From: Megaleporinus macrocephalus
Lineage: Eukaryota > Chordata > Actinopteri > Characiformes > Anostomidae
NCBI GenBank assembly: GCA_021613375.1
Contig: CM038709.1
Coordinates: 40,620,656-40,684,655 of the forward strand
Length of the DNA stretch: 64,000 bases
Direction: 5' to 3'
Shown here: in pieces, positions 1-11,150 of the stretch
Position numbering within the stretch: the first letter of the stretch is position 1
Layout of the letters: each line of letters opens with the position of its first letter
The notes under the pieces: model-generated
Told to the model about the DNA's origin: nothing
The model's input: the letters and a program-made list of their open reading frames with translations, nothing else
The model's database searches: none
Made by a program: the position numbers and the translations under genes

Positions 1-70
1 TCAGGTCAGGCCGAGGCGAAGCATAGCTCGGCAATAGCGAAGTTCTCACAAATGCAGGAACTTCAGCAGC

Positions 71-97
71 TGTGTGTGTGTGTGTGTGTGTGTGTGT
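71..97. repeat. (TG)n microsatellite
   Basis: About 13 uninterrupted TG dinucleotides. The short open frame across it is simply the repeat read as alternating Cys-Val. Confidence 0.95.
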
Positions 98-559
98 TTG
101 GACGTATTCCTAAGCTCACAGTTCACCTCCATTTCACTGCTAGTGAGACACTGAGAGGGATTAAAAGTGTCCAAAAACACCCAGACAGCGCTTGTCAACC
201 CGGGTGCATTACTGTAATTAGGAGAGCTGGCAAGGCCCGAGAATTATTAACCACATTAAATCCACCGGGCAGCAGCGAGCGGAGCACACGGACAGGGTAA
301 TTCCAGCCAACCTACTTTTCTATGGAAATGAAGGTCCTACTACTGTACAGTCATGTGGAATGCACCAGTGATAAAAAATGTGTCACAATAAATTCAGCTC
401 CATCCATAACACATAAACACATTTACAGATTATATAATTCGTTTAAAGACACTTTCGGGGACATTAAAGATTTTTAATATTACTTTTAGTTATTTAATAT
501 TTTAGTATTTTAAATTAGTAATAAGATGCATGGTTGTCATTATTAGTCTTAAATAGTGC

Positions 560-560
<1 letters not shown>
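98..560. other. Unique AT-rich sequence, no feature
   Basis: There is no coding frame, tandem structure or recognised element here. The first 300 bases have moderate GC and the remainder becomes AT-rich. Confidence 0.5.
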
Positions 561-602
<42 letters not shown>

Positions 603-608
603 TAATAT
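561..608. repeat. (AAT)n microsatellite
   Basis: About 13 perfect AAT triplets followed by a few degraded ones. Confidence 0.95.
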
Positions 609-759
609 TAATTTTTGTATATATAGCTAATTTTAATACAAAGTGCTTTAAATGCAGATAACAAATTATGTACATTAATAAAAGTGATTATACAAATAAT
701 AAATAAATTACAAATTAAAGTAATACATTAAAATGTGATCATACAATAAAAAGCAATAG

Positions 760-760
<1 letters not shown>

Positions 761-830
<70 letters not shown>
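761..830. repeat. (ATT)n microsatellite
   Basis: About 23 perfect ATT triplets within the first unit of the local duplication. On the minus strand it reads as a poly-Asn frame, which is not a gene. Confidence 0.95.
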
Positions 831-1219
831 GTACATAACACCTATTAAGCACAAAGTAACAAATTAAACTACAAGAGAACTGAATAATGCTTTTAACCAG
901 GTAAATACAATAATATATATACATACTCTTTTTACTTTTTTAATCTTATTTTAAAAATTAATGTTTTATTATGTATTACTGATATTTGTTATTGGCTTAT
1001 AGGCATTAAAGTAAGTGAGTCCAAAATATTTAAACAATTTAAACTTGACTGGGTTCATTTAGTGTAAATATGTGATCATTCATACTATAAAAAGCAATAG
1101 ATTATTATTATTATAAATATTATTATGATGTACATAACACCTATTAAGCACAGAGTGCTGTACAGACAGTAACAAATTAAACTACAGTAGAACTAAATAA
1201 TACTTTTAACCAGGTAAAT

Positions 1220-1225
<6 letters not shown>

Positions 1226-1303
<78 letters not shown>
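1226..1303. repeat. (TA)n microsatellite
   Basis: About 39 TA dinucleotides within the second unit of the duplication. The matching position in unit 1 has only about five. Confidence 0.95.
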
Positions 1304-1305
<2 letters not shown>

Positions 1306-1462
1306 TTATTTTACTTTTTTTTCTTTTTTAATCTTATTTTAAAAATGAATGATATTTTATTATTTATTACTGTTATTTGTTATTGTCTTATAGGCATTAA
1401 AATAGGTCAGTCCAAAATATTTAGACAATTTAAACTTGACCGGGTTCATTTAGTGTAAATAA

Positions 1463-2085
1463 CAACAGTTTTATTATAATGTGTATTATTATAAATAGAT
1501 TTTGAGATTGTTTTTTAAAAAAAAAAAATCAATTAACTTTTATATAAGGATATGTAAAACTACTATTTTGGTGCTTTTGATGTTGTTAGCTCTGGTCCTA
1601 CTTCATAAATGAATCTAGATTCATTATCCAGCCTGGAGGTTTCAAATCCTCACAATGCCAACAGACCCACTGAGTTTTTAATGGCCACTGTGGCTGATTT
1701 AACATCAGGGTTCCAAAGTACGGTATGATCTTCCATCTAACGTTCACAGTCACTTTAGGTTGGATGAGGTCCGAAAAGGCTAGCATCATTATTTGTACTA
1801 ATATTATTCTAAATCTTGCTGACGCTGAAAGCCCAGGTCTGTGATTAATACGGAGCAGCTGCTCTAAAGAGTGAGGGATAAAACAGACCTGGGCTGCTTT
1901 AGGGTTGGATCGGTTTTACGGCTTCATTTTGCGCCCATTTAGCTGAAGCGAACGGCAATCGCTCTCCGTTTGTGGTTCTGCATGTCTTCTGGTCTGGCCG
2001 AGTCTCAGTCCACACACGTGTGCCTCTGAGTTCGGGTCATTTTCCACCAGCTGCCTGTAAATGTGCAGCACAGTTGTCCAAAATG
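1463..2085. other. Mostly unique sequence with a short hairpin
   Basis: There is a short A-run near 1518-1528 and otherwise unique DNA. Composition becomes balanced at 1800-2050, where the inverted repeat at 1830-1895 lies. No exon-like frame is convincing. Confidence 0.4.
1830..1895. repeat. 13-bp perfect inverted repeat enclosing a 12-bp palindrome
   Basis: AGCCCAGGTCTGT at 1830-1842 is the exact reverse complement of ACAGACCTGGGCT at 1883-1895. The loop contains the perfect palindrome GAGCAGCTGCTC (1853-1864), which also includes the E-box CAGCTG. Confidence 0.8.
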
Positions 2086-2089
2086 TATG

Positions 2090-3395
2090 CATTTGCTAGA
2101 AGCCATGTCTAAAAGTGGAAATGTAACTTTCATAAGGAGGCTCTGGTTACCTTAATGATGACCTGCCAAGCTTCTGTCAGTAACATCTCAAACTGTGCTA
2201 CGAAATAAGCTCTGGTTAGCTTATGAATAACAGTTCAAACTGGTCAGAAAGAGGCTCTAGTTGGCTTAGCAGTGAAATCACCTGTTGTGGTCAGGAAGAA
2301 GGTCTGATTATCTTAAAAATAAAATCTCAATATAATCATCAACTTCTATCCTGAAGAGGTTCTGGTGAGTATAGCCATACTTCAATCTCTAGGCTGTCAA
2401 TCTCAAAGTTTTGCCCCAGAGAAGCTGCGGTTAGTCTTGCAAAACTTTATCTTAGCGATCTCAAACTTTGCTCAGGAGGAGACTTCCCACAACTCAGACT
2501 CCAGTTGACTTAGCAATACTTTAGTCGGGATGACCTTATTACCTTGGGAGTTGGGTTTGCAATATGGTTCTGGCAGGCCTAGCACCTCTAGCCAGGAAAT
2601 TTAAACACAGCTTAGTAATTTCACATCTATATTTGTCCTAAAGAACCAACATCTACAAAATACCATTCCAAACCTTTGTTCTAAAAGAGTTCCGTTAGCC
2701 TAGCAAACTTCAGTCAAGGAGGTCAGTTCAGTCTTAAACTTTGCTCAGCAAAAGATTATTTGATCTCAAACTTAAGCTTCAGCTGGTCTTGCAATAGCCT
2801 AGTCAAAAATATCCACTGTGTGTAGCAATCTTAAACAATCTGTGACTGGTCTGGACAAGATCAAGACCAAGATCAATCTTAGCAGTGCCACTCAAATAGT
2901 GAGTTCAATGTAAAATAGCTGTACAATGTAACCTCCTTCCGAGGGTCCAGTTAGCCTAGCAACACTTTAGTTAGGAGTTCCAGAGAGCTTAAACTTAATC
3001 TTAAACTCTGCCCTAGAAGAGACACAAGTTAGCTTAGCAATGCTACCTGAGCTTTGGCTCTGATGAGCCTCTGATTACCTGTACAGTACAGATTAGATAG
3101 ATACTTTATTGATCCCAGAGGGAAATTCACACACATATACAAATACACTAGTGAACAGTGAGCACACTTGCCCAGAGCGATGGGCAACCCTACCCCAGCA
3201 CCCCGGGAGCAGGTGCCTCAGGGGTTAGGTGCCTTGCTCAAGGGCACTTCAGTCACGTCCTGTCGGTTCACGGGATCGAACCAGCAATCTTCCGGACGCG
3301 AGGTTGGTTCCCTAACCTTCCCTAAGCTTAGCAGTAGCATCTCAAACTTTTGTCCTGGTTAGCCGAGCACTTCAATAGCCAAGAAACTACATTTA
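2090..3395. repeat. Decayed minisatellite, roughly 50-65 bp units
   Basis: A recurring but highly diverged phrase of the form GGTTAGCTTAGCAATA followed by ATCTCAAACTTT and an AAGAGRCTCTGG-type stretch appears about 20 times with variable spacing. A SINE is inserted at 3091-3317, so the array is older than that insertion. Open frames here are short and unconvincing. Confidence 0.65.
3091..3317 (-). mobile_element. tRNA-derived SINE, minus strand
   Basis: Read on the minus strand, the element begins with GGTTAGGGAACCAACC and carries a pol III B-box-like GGTTCGATCCC at about 3269-3279. It passes through a GCCCTTGAGCAAGGCACC block and ends in GGGATCAATAAAGTATC plus a short TCTATC-type tail. The CTTTATTGATCCC motif and the GCTCAAGGGCAC block are very common in fish genomes. 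Exact family and target duplication are not settled. Confidence 0.7.
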
Positions 3396-4553
3396 ACCTA
3401 CCAGTTTCAAGGTTTGCTCAGTAAGAGACTTGGTTGAGTTTGGCAATATAATATCAGACTTTCATCCAGACACTTTAGTTGACTTACCAGTATTATTGGT
3501 AAGACTCCAGTTGCCTGAGCAGTTTTAGGCTGTTGTTTGGAAGAGTTTCAGGTCAGCTTAGCTTAGCAATAGTCCTACAGTTGTCTCCTCTGCTTGGCAA
3601 GATATTTCTCCACAATGAAAGCTAAGAAACACCATCTACCGCAGTCACTTCCTTCAGTGACAGCGTGACAGGGATCAAGTCTGGGCGATAAAAGATGGAC
3701 CTCCTAGTGCATGTATAGGCAAGAGGAACACAGCTACAGTTCTCAGTCCATGAAGTGCCCTGGATGGAAAATAATACTTCTGTAATTTCAACTTCATGTT
3801 GAAATGGTCTTGTAATAGAAGAACCTACATTTAGCTCATCAGTTGCAAAGTTTGCTCAGTATAAGACTCTGTTGAGATCGTCTGGAGACTCTACTTGATG
3901 TACCAGTGTTATTGGTAAGACTCCAGTTACCTCAGCAGTTTTAAGCTGTTGTTTGGAAGAGTTTCAGGTCAGCTTAGCTTAGCAATAGTCCTACAGTTGT
4001 CTCCTCTGCTCTGGAGTTATTGGGATGTAACTTGGCAAGATGTTTATACTCAACGAAAGTTAAGAAACGCCATCTACCTCAGTCACTTTCTTCAGTAACA
4101 GCATGACAGGGATCAAATCTGGGCGATAAAAGATGGACCTCCCAGTGCAAGTATAGGCAAGAGGAACACAGGTATGCTTCTCAGACCATGAAGTGTCCTG
4201 GATGGAAAATAATACTTCTGTAATTTCAGCTTCATGTTGAAATGGTCACAGTTTTAAGCTGTTGTTTGGAAGAGTTTTAGGTCAGCTTAGCTTAGCAATA
4301 GTCCTACAGTTGTCTCCTCTGCTCTGGAGTTATTGGGATGTAACTTGGCAAGAAACTTCATCTACCTCAGTCACTTCTTTCAGTGACAGCATGTAGGGGA
4401 TCAAGTCTGGGCGATAAAAGATGGACCTCCCAGTGCAAGTATAGGCAAGAGGAACACAGCTACAGTCCTCAGACCATGAAGAGCCCTGGATGGAAAATAA
4501 TACTTCTGTAATTTCAACTTCATGTTGAGACGGTCTTGTAATAGAAGAAGTCA
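3396..4553. repeat. Three tandem copies of a ~310-430-bp segment
   Basis: Copy 1 spans about 3396-3829, copy 2 about 3830-4240, and copy 3 (truncated at its left) about 4241-4553. Shared landmarks are CTGTTGTTTGGAAGAG, GGTCAGCTTAGCTTAGCAA, GGGCGATAAAAGATGGACC and AATAATACTTCTGTAATTTC. Copies 2 and 3 share TGGAGTTATTGGGATGTAAC, which copy 1 lacks. Copy 3 has a ~22-base deletion where copies 1 and 2 have an in-frame stop on the minus strand. Confidence 0.9.
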
Positions 4554-4554
4554 C
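4330..4554 (-). other. Stop-free, exon-like minus-strand frame kept in three tandem copies
   Basis: The same minus-strand frame of roughly 55-60 codons is open in all three copies (about 3622-3822, 4060-4243 and 4330-4554). It contains EITEVLFSIQ, then CVPLAYTCT, then RSIFYRPDLIP. An acceptor-like ATTACAAG lies before the open stretch in copies 1 and 3, and an ACTGAGGTAGAT donor-like site follows in copies 2 and 3. Most differences between copies change the amino acid, so there is no sign of purifying selection. I do not recognise the peptide. It could be a duplicated exon, a fragment of an unrecognised transposon protein, or chance. Confidence 0.3.
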
Positions 4555-5727
4555 TTAAGAAACAAGAATTTTTATTTCTTGATTTCCGTCTCTCTATGCA
4601 AAGACCTGTGTCTGGTTTCGTGTTTTGTTGAGGTTTGATAATATCTTTCAGTTATTAATCCAAACATGGCCGTACATTGCTTCACGCCAAGCCTGAGCTC
4701 TTTCATTTTCTTTTGTGATTTCCATTCACGGTCCGTCAGCGTGACTCCGTCAGAGAGCCTGACAGCGTTTCGGTCTGGGGGCCTCTTTGTCCGACAGGTG
4801 GGACCAATTGGAGGTCTTCGTTTTATCGCCGATCTTCGTTTCTGTCAGGGTGCTGAGGGGAAAGTGGTGCTTTATAAACCTGTCCTCACACAGAATGGAC
4901 CTTTGTTGTGGCACGAGATAGTTATGGTACATTAGTAGAGTCTCTATAAGAGACTGTAGACTGTCTACGAAACATTCGAAAAGGTGTCCAAGAATTCCAT
5001 AAACTGTCCATTACACTGTTAATCACGATGACTAGGCTTATGATCAGAATAATAATTAATAACAGTTTTTTTAAAATACATTTAAACTTTTCTGACCTTT
5101 AATTTAAAACGTGCATTTGCTTTAAACAGATCATTCCGTGTCTTCTTTGCCACAATATTCTCTCAAAAAGCTGCCGTTGGGTTGCAGATCATTATTATTT
5201 GAGCTCTTTCTTTGTACACGTCTTATCCGAAATACCTTGTACGCCTCTGAGTTCACGATCCCAACAATGAACACAAGCTTACAGCACCTTTGACATTTCC
5301 TCCTCTCTGCTTTACAGTAGCTTTGTGCAGTCTGGTTGCAATTCATCTCAAAGCTTTTGTTCTAAAAGTTTGTTTTGTTTTGATATGAATCTCACTTTCA
5401 TGAAGTCAACATTTTACAATCTAACCTAAACAAGGTAACTAAAGCTCGCTAATAGCTCAGACAGGGTAAATGGTCTGTTTCTGTAATGTCTTCTTGTACT
5501 TTATGTAATATGTAGAAAGAAAGAGGGCTATATAATTTGGCATTCAAAAAATCATCGATAACATGATATGTTTTGATACCACAGGTTAAAATGATTTTCC
5601 GTGTGTAGTGCCTGTTATCGGTTATTTGTTTTTCTTATGGTTATTACTTTTTTGCTGCATTTCTGTTTTCAAGATATCGACACGGGGTTCACAATGTTCA
5701 GTCTGATCAGATTATTGATCAAGTATA
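4555..5727. other. Unique sequence without a supported gene
   Basis: A balanced-composition stretch at 4660-4930 is open on both strands for 60-89 codons but has no recognisable domain. A minus-strand frame at 5131-5346 is Cys/Lys/Arg-rich and also unrecognised. I regard these as chance frames or possible noncoding conserved DNA. Confidence 0.4.
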
Positions 5728-5975
5728 TGGTTGTTGTCCAATGAAAAAGATGTATCTCCATTTTTGTAAATTTTCATTTTTCTATATCATTTAAACGCGA
5801 CTCTTGTTTTTTACATGATGTGAAAAGTTCATTGTGAACAGACCAATAGAAGTGCTTAAAAATAGCTTGGAAAATGTTCTGGTTCCATTAACGTACATTG
5901 AAAGTAAAGACCATTCTTGTCCTCTCCTGTAAAGTTGCTGTTACAGAGATACTTGTTTTTATTGGACAGCGTTGA
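5728..5975 (+). mobile_element. MITE copy A, near full length with inverted ends
   Basis: The left end TTGTTGTCCAATGAAAAAG (5731 on) and the right end GAGATACTTGTTTTTATTGG with GACAGCG form imperfect terminal inverted repeats of about 30 bp. The interior has ACCAATAGAAGTGCTTAAAA, then ATAGCTTGG, then TGGTTCCATTAACG-type blocks. The same order recurs at six or more other places in this window (45275, 46254, 52392, 58654 minus, 17023 minus, 30530). There is no coding capacity. Confidence 0.75.
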
Positions 5976-6018
5976 TTTGCTGTTTTTTTTTGTAAAATTA
6001 CCAAAAAAAGTATGTCCT

Positions 6019-7776
6019 ACAACTACCTATTGTACACAATCATTAATAGTACACATCTACTAATACTGCACAACTACTTAAAATACACAACTTATTGTAG
6101 GACCACTACAAATAGAACACAGCTACTTACAGTACAAATATTTATTGTACACAACTACTAATAGTGCACCACTGCTTACAGTGCACAAATATTTATTGTA
6201 CACAACTACTAATAGTGCACCACTGCTTATAGAAAACAAATATTTATTGTACACAACTACTAATAGTGCACCACTGCTTATAGAAAACAAATATATATTG
6301 TACACAACTACTAATAGTGCACCACTGCTTATAGAAAACAAATATTAATTATACACAACTACTAATAGTGCACCACTGCTTATAGTGAGCAAATATTTAT
6401 TGTACCCCACTACTAATAGTGCACAACTGCTTACAGTACACACATATTTATTATACACAACTACTAATAGTGCACCACTGCTTACAGTACACACATATTT
6501 ATTGAACATAACTACTAATAGTGCACAACTGCTTACAGTACACACATTTTTATTGAACTGGATAGGAGCGTCTGCTAAATGCCGTAAATGTAAATGTAAA
6601 TGTAACACAACTACTAATAGTGCACCACTGCCTACAGTACACACATATTTATTGTACACAACTACTAATAGTGCACCACTGCTTACAGTACACACATATT
6701 TATTGAACATAACTGCTAATAGTGCGCCACTGCTTACAGTACACACATATTTATTGTACACAACTACTAATAGTGCGCCACTGCTTACAGTACACACATA
6801 ATTATTGTACACAACTACTAATAGTGCACCACTGCTTACAGTACACACATAATTATTGTACACAACTACTAATAGTGCACCACTGCTTACAGTACACACA
6901 TATTTATTGTACACAACTACTAATAGTGCACCACTGCTTACAGTACACACATATTTATTGTACACAACTACTAATAGTGCACCACTGCTTACAGTACACA
7001 CATATTTATTGAACACAACTACAAATAGTGCACAACTGCTTACAGTACACACATATTTATTGAACACAACTACTAATAGTGCAACAATGCTTACAGTACA
7101 CACATTTAATGTACACAACTACTAATAGTGCACCACTGCTTACAGTACACACATAATTATTGAACATAACTACTAATAGTGCACCACTGCTTACAGTACA
7201 CACATATTTATTGAACATAACTACTAATAGTGCACCACTGCTTACAGTACACACATATTTATTGTACACAACTACTAATAGTGCACCACTGCTTACAGTA
7301 CATACATATTTATTGAACATAACTACTAATAGTGCACCACTGCTTACAGTACACACATATTTATTGAACATAACTACTAATAGTGCGCCACTGCTTAGAG
7401 TAAGCAAATATTTATTGTACACAACTACTAATAGTGCACCACACAATACACAATTACTTACAGTACACAACAACTTATTGTACACAACTACCAATAGTAC
7501 ATGACTACTTATAGTGCACAACTGCTTACAGTACACACATATTTATTGAACACAACTACTAAAAGTGCGGCAATGCTTAATTACACAACTTCTTATTGTA
7601 CACAACTACTAATAGTGCACAACTGCTTACAGTAAACAAATATTTATTGAACCCAACTACTTATACTGCACAAGTGCTAAAAGTACATGACTACTAATAG
7701 TGCACAAGTACTGAAAGTGCACTACTACTAATAGTACGCAACTACTAATACTACACAACTACTTACAGTACACAAG
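6019..7776. repeat. 51-bp minisatellite built from 17-bp monomers
   Basis: The central array (about 6128-7440) repeats every 51 bp, and each unit is a trimer of 17-mers: ACACAACTACTAATAGT, GCACCACTGCTTACAGT and ACACACATATTTATTGT. At both margins (6019-6125 and about 7640-7776) only single 17-bp monomers are recognisable and they are more diverged. Because 51 is a multiple of 3, several frames stay open on both strands, including one of 257 codons. These are not genes. Confidence 0.95.
6558..6603 (+). mobile_element. Short SINE-like tail fragment inside the 51-bp array
   Basis: TGGATAGGAGCGTCTGCTAA followed by ATGCCG and repeated TAAATG is a common fish retroposon tail. It interrupts a repeat unit between ATTGAAC and ACAACTAC. 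Its origin as an insertion is inferred from the abrupt break in the array. Confidence 0.65.
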
Positions 7777-8260
7777 TACACCACCCTGGAACCACCTTGG
7801 ATACCATGGCAACCATTTCGCTACACCCTGAGAACCACAAGAGATACAAGAGATAATCACCACATTACAAAACCCTAGCAACTAAGCAGGATACCATAGC
7901 AACCACCTGGGATACCATAGCAACCACCTGGGATACCATAGCAATCTCCTTGCAACACCATAGAAACCCCCTGAGATGCTGTAGCCACCATCTAGCAACA
8001 CACTAGTAATTGCATAGCAGCACCATAGCAACTGACTAGCAATTACCAAAGCAACCAAAAGCATCTTGGACACCTTGCAACACTGTAACAACTATCTAGA
8101 GTACCATTGCTACCACTTGGCAACACAGTAGCATCCACTTAACAACGTCCCAACAACCACTTGGGATAGATACCAAAGCAAACACCTTGCAACACTCTAG
8201 CAACCACCTGCAACATCATAGCAACATCATAGTGATGCAGTGCAGGACTGAACTTAATCC
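7777..8260. repeat. Degenerate CAACC-rich minisatellite
   Basis: ACCATAGCAACCACC-type phrases recur with spacings of about 20-50 bp, and two identical CTGGGATACCATAGCAACCA-type units lie near 7907-7945. The motif family is the same as in the array at 14545-15350. Confidence 0.8.
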
Positions 8261-8941
8261 CCTTCCACAAAACCATATAGTAAGACTGCATAACCACTAC
8301 AAACAGATCACATGACACTTCCATAATTTATTCATTTCAGGTCATACAAAGACAAAGACAATCGTGATGCTCAGATTTTTACATAAGGATTCATGTAGAT
8401 CTAATAGACACACATGTATCTGAGCTTTGTGAGCGAATAGAAAGAGAGAAAATACTGAATTGAAACAGACAATGTTCTTCCTGCTTGATGTCATTTTATG
8501 ATTTAGAGCTTACAAGATTCATAAAAACACACACAAGCTCCTTCTGCTTCCTCTCAGGCTCACTCAGAGGCCTCGAGTGCAGCTGAACGAACCTTGTATC
8601 TGTTCTCTCAGTCGTTTAGCAGACAGCGGCATGTTTCCGACTGGATCAGAAGCCATGATCGGGCGTTCTCTGGCTTACCTCCGTCACTCAGACTCATCCC
8701 CAGTGAAAAGGGATGTTTTTAAAAGCCTGAATCAGTTCGGCCCACCGTTTCCTGTCCATGTCGACCCCTATCCGTGCGCGTGTTTGTTTTCGTGCTCTGG
8801 GTGCTCCTCTCTAAGCCCGAGAACATTCAGCTGCAGCTTCAAACAGATCCCAGCCTCTGAACCACAGTAAACAATTACTAAGCTGGTATGTGCAGTAACT
8901 TGTTGGGTTCCGCACCTGCTGAACACTGGTATCTTGAGGTT

Positions 8942-8942
<1 letters not shown>
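8261..8942. other. Unique sequence, no supported gene
   Basis: A plus-strand frame of 97 codons (8577-8870) has no recognisable domain, no strong splice context and an average composition. It may be noncoding conserved sequence. Nothing else is visible. Confidence 0.4.
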
Positions 8943-8979
<37 letters not shown>

Positions 8980-8988
8980 CTCTCTCTT
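8943..8988. repeat. (TC)n microsatellite
   Basis: About 22 TC dinucleotides with one CG interruption. Confidence 0.95.
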
Positions 8989-9109
8989 TTATTTACTGTG
9001 GAATGTGAGAGTGTGAGGGAGTGATGAGGACAGTAGTCATCAGAGAAGTATGCGACTCAGTGGAGCTGTTTAATGTGGTGTGATTACACCTAAATGTGTT
9101 ATTGTTAGG

Positions 9110-10140
9110 AACACCAGCAGCCCCCCACCATCCTCCAACCATCCTCCAATCATTCCAGAACCATCCCAAACCGTCCTCCAACTATCCCAAACCATTTCAA
9201 ACATCCTCTAACGATCATAAACCACTCCAAACCATTCTAAATCATCCTCTAACTATTCCTCCAACCATTCCAAACCATCCTAAACCATCCTCTAACCATC
9301 CCAAACCATCCTCCAACCATCCCAAACCATTGCAAACATCCTCTAGCGATCATAAACAATTCCAAACCATTCCAAATCATCATCTAACTATTCCTCCAAC
9401 CATTCCAAACCATCCCAAATCATCCTCTAACCATCCAAACCCATCCTCCAACCATCCCAAACCATTTCAAACATCCTCTAGCGATCATAAACAATTCCAA
9501 ACCATTCCAAATCATCATCTAACTATTCCTCCAACCATTCCAAACCATCCCAAACCATCCTCCAACCATCTTCCAACCATCCCAAACCATTTCAAACATC
9601 CTGTAACGATCATAAACCATTCCGAACCATTTCAAACATCCTGTAACGATCATAAACCATTCCAAACCATTCCAAATCATCCTCTAACTATTCCTCCAAC
9701 CATTCCAAACCATCCTCTAACCATCCCAAACTATCCTCCAACCATCCCAAACCATTTCAAACATCCTCTAATGATCATAAACCATTCCAAACCATTCCAA
9801 ACCATTCCAAATCATCCTCTAACTATTCTCCAACCATCCCAAACCATCCTCTAACTATCCTCCAACCATTCCTAACCATCCCAAACCATCCTCCAACCAT
9901 CACAAACTATCCTCCAACCATCCCAAACTATCCTCCAACCATCCCAAACCATCCTCCAACCATTCTCAAACCATTCCAAAACATCCTTCAATCATTCCAA
10001 ACCATCCTCCAACCATCCTTCAACCAATCCAAACCATCCTCCAATTATCCCAAAACCATCCCAAACCATCCTTCAATTACACTCCAACCATCCTCCAACT
10101 TTCATCCACCTATACCAGACCATTCAAACCATCCTCACTT
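9110..10140. repeat. CCATC-rich minisatellite with ~135-bp higher-order units
   Basis: The base motif is CCAAACCATCCTCCAACCAT with many variants. The rarer phrase CGATCATAAAC (with one variant) marks larger units near 9211, 9345, 9481, 9606, 9646 and 9771, giving a period near 135 bp plus one 40-bp copy. The 252-codon frame at 9096-9854 is Pro/Asn/His/Ser-rich repeat translation. Sequence beyond 9850 is more irregular. Confidence 0.9.
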
Positions 10141-11150
10141 CTCACAGCTTTTATTGTCCTCCTCACTGCTGCTGAGTTTTCATGTTTATGAGTTTGCAGT
10201 GATTACTTATCGTTGTTGTTTTTGTGCTTAAAGTTTATCTTGCTTTTGTAAAAACGAGTTGTAGTATATATCACAGTTATTAATAATCATAATAATGATA
10301 GTAATGATCAGAAGAATAAAAAGACGATGTCTTTGGAACCATTACAAAATAAATTCATATGAACATAGTAAAACAAGTAACAGCAATAATGATAATTTGA
10401 TACCTCAAATGATAGAATTGAAATAATACAATAATAGCATAATACATAGAATAATAGCAAAAAAATAGAATCCAGATTTAAAAAATATTATTATTATTAA
10501 TGTTTTTAAAACAAAAAATATATTTTACAAGAGCAACAACAACAATAAAAATAATAATAATTATTATTACTGATTATTTACAAACATGATTATTAACAAT
10601 AAAATGTTTTATTTTATTTAAAATAAAAGTAATATTTTAAAGTGTTTCAGCTGGGCAGCAGCTGTATGTGCAATACTTACATAAGCATGCATATGTAATT
10701 AGACAATAAATATATAATAATAATTTTAACACAATAAGTAAATGTTATGAATAATAATTATAGATTAATTATTATTCCATCAAGTTCACTGTAAAAAAAT
10801 GGTTAGTAACTGAAATAATTGAGTTTGTCATAAGTTTCTGGATGTAAAAACACAAACTCTTGTTCTATTATTAAATTTAAAATTAAATGTACTGAAAACT
10901 TTTTAGGTTAAAATAACTTTTTTGATATATCTTTATATAAAAAGACTAATAAAAATCATTAGAAAATTATTGACAATGGCAATAAACAGTATGGATACTA
11001 CTACTACTACTATTTCTACTAATGATAATATTTATAAGTAGATTTACAAATTATTATTTTTATTATTATCATTATTATTAATTGGTTTCTGTGCTGTTTA
11101 TTCCTTCAGTGTCAGTTCTGTATGTTTACTTCTTTAAATAAGCACATAAA
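10141..11150. other. AT-rich intergenic sequence
   Basis: The stretch is dominated by short A/T runs and broken ATT triplets (for example 10480-10570 and 11050-11085). No gene, element end or long repeat is visible. Confidence 0.55.

Larger units (their letters stand above)
731..1462. repeat. Tandem duplication of a ~335-bp AT-rich segment
   Basis: Unit 1 (about 731-1068) and unit 2 (about 1069-1462) share the same order of landmarks: AAAGCAATAGATTATTATT, GTACATAACACCTATTAAG, a run ending AACCAGGTAAATACAATA, then TTTAGTGTAAATA. Unit 2 has a 14-base insertion (GTGCTGTACAGACA-type) relative to unit 1. The embedded microsatellites differ strongly between the units: the ATT tract is long in unit 1 and short in unit 2, and the reverse is true of the TA tract. 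Confidence 0.85.

Noticed and set aside
6345..7118. A 257-codon minus-strand open frame with 17-residue repeats
   Set aside because: The 51-bp period keeps several frames open on both strands, and the peptide follows the repeat with no signal or domain.
9096..9854. A 252-codon Pro/His/Ser-rich open frame
   Set aside because: It arises from the CCATC-type tandem array. There is no domain and no splice or start context.
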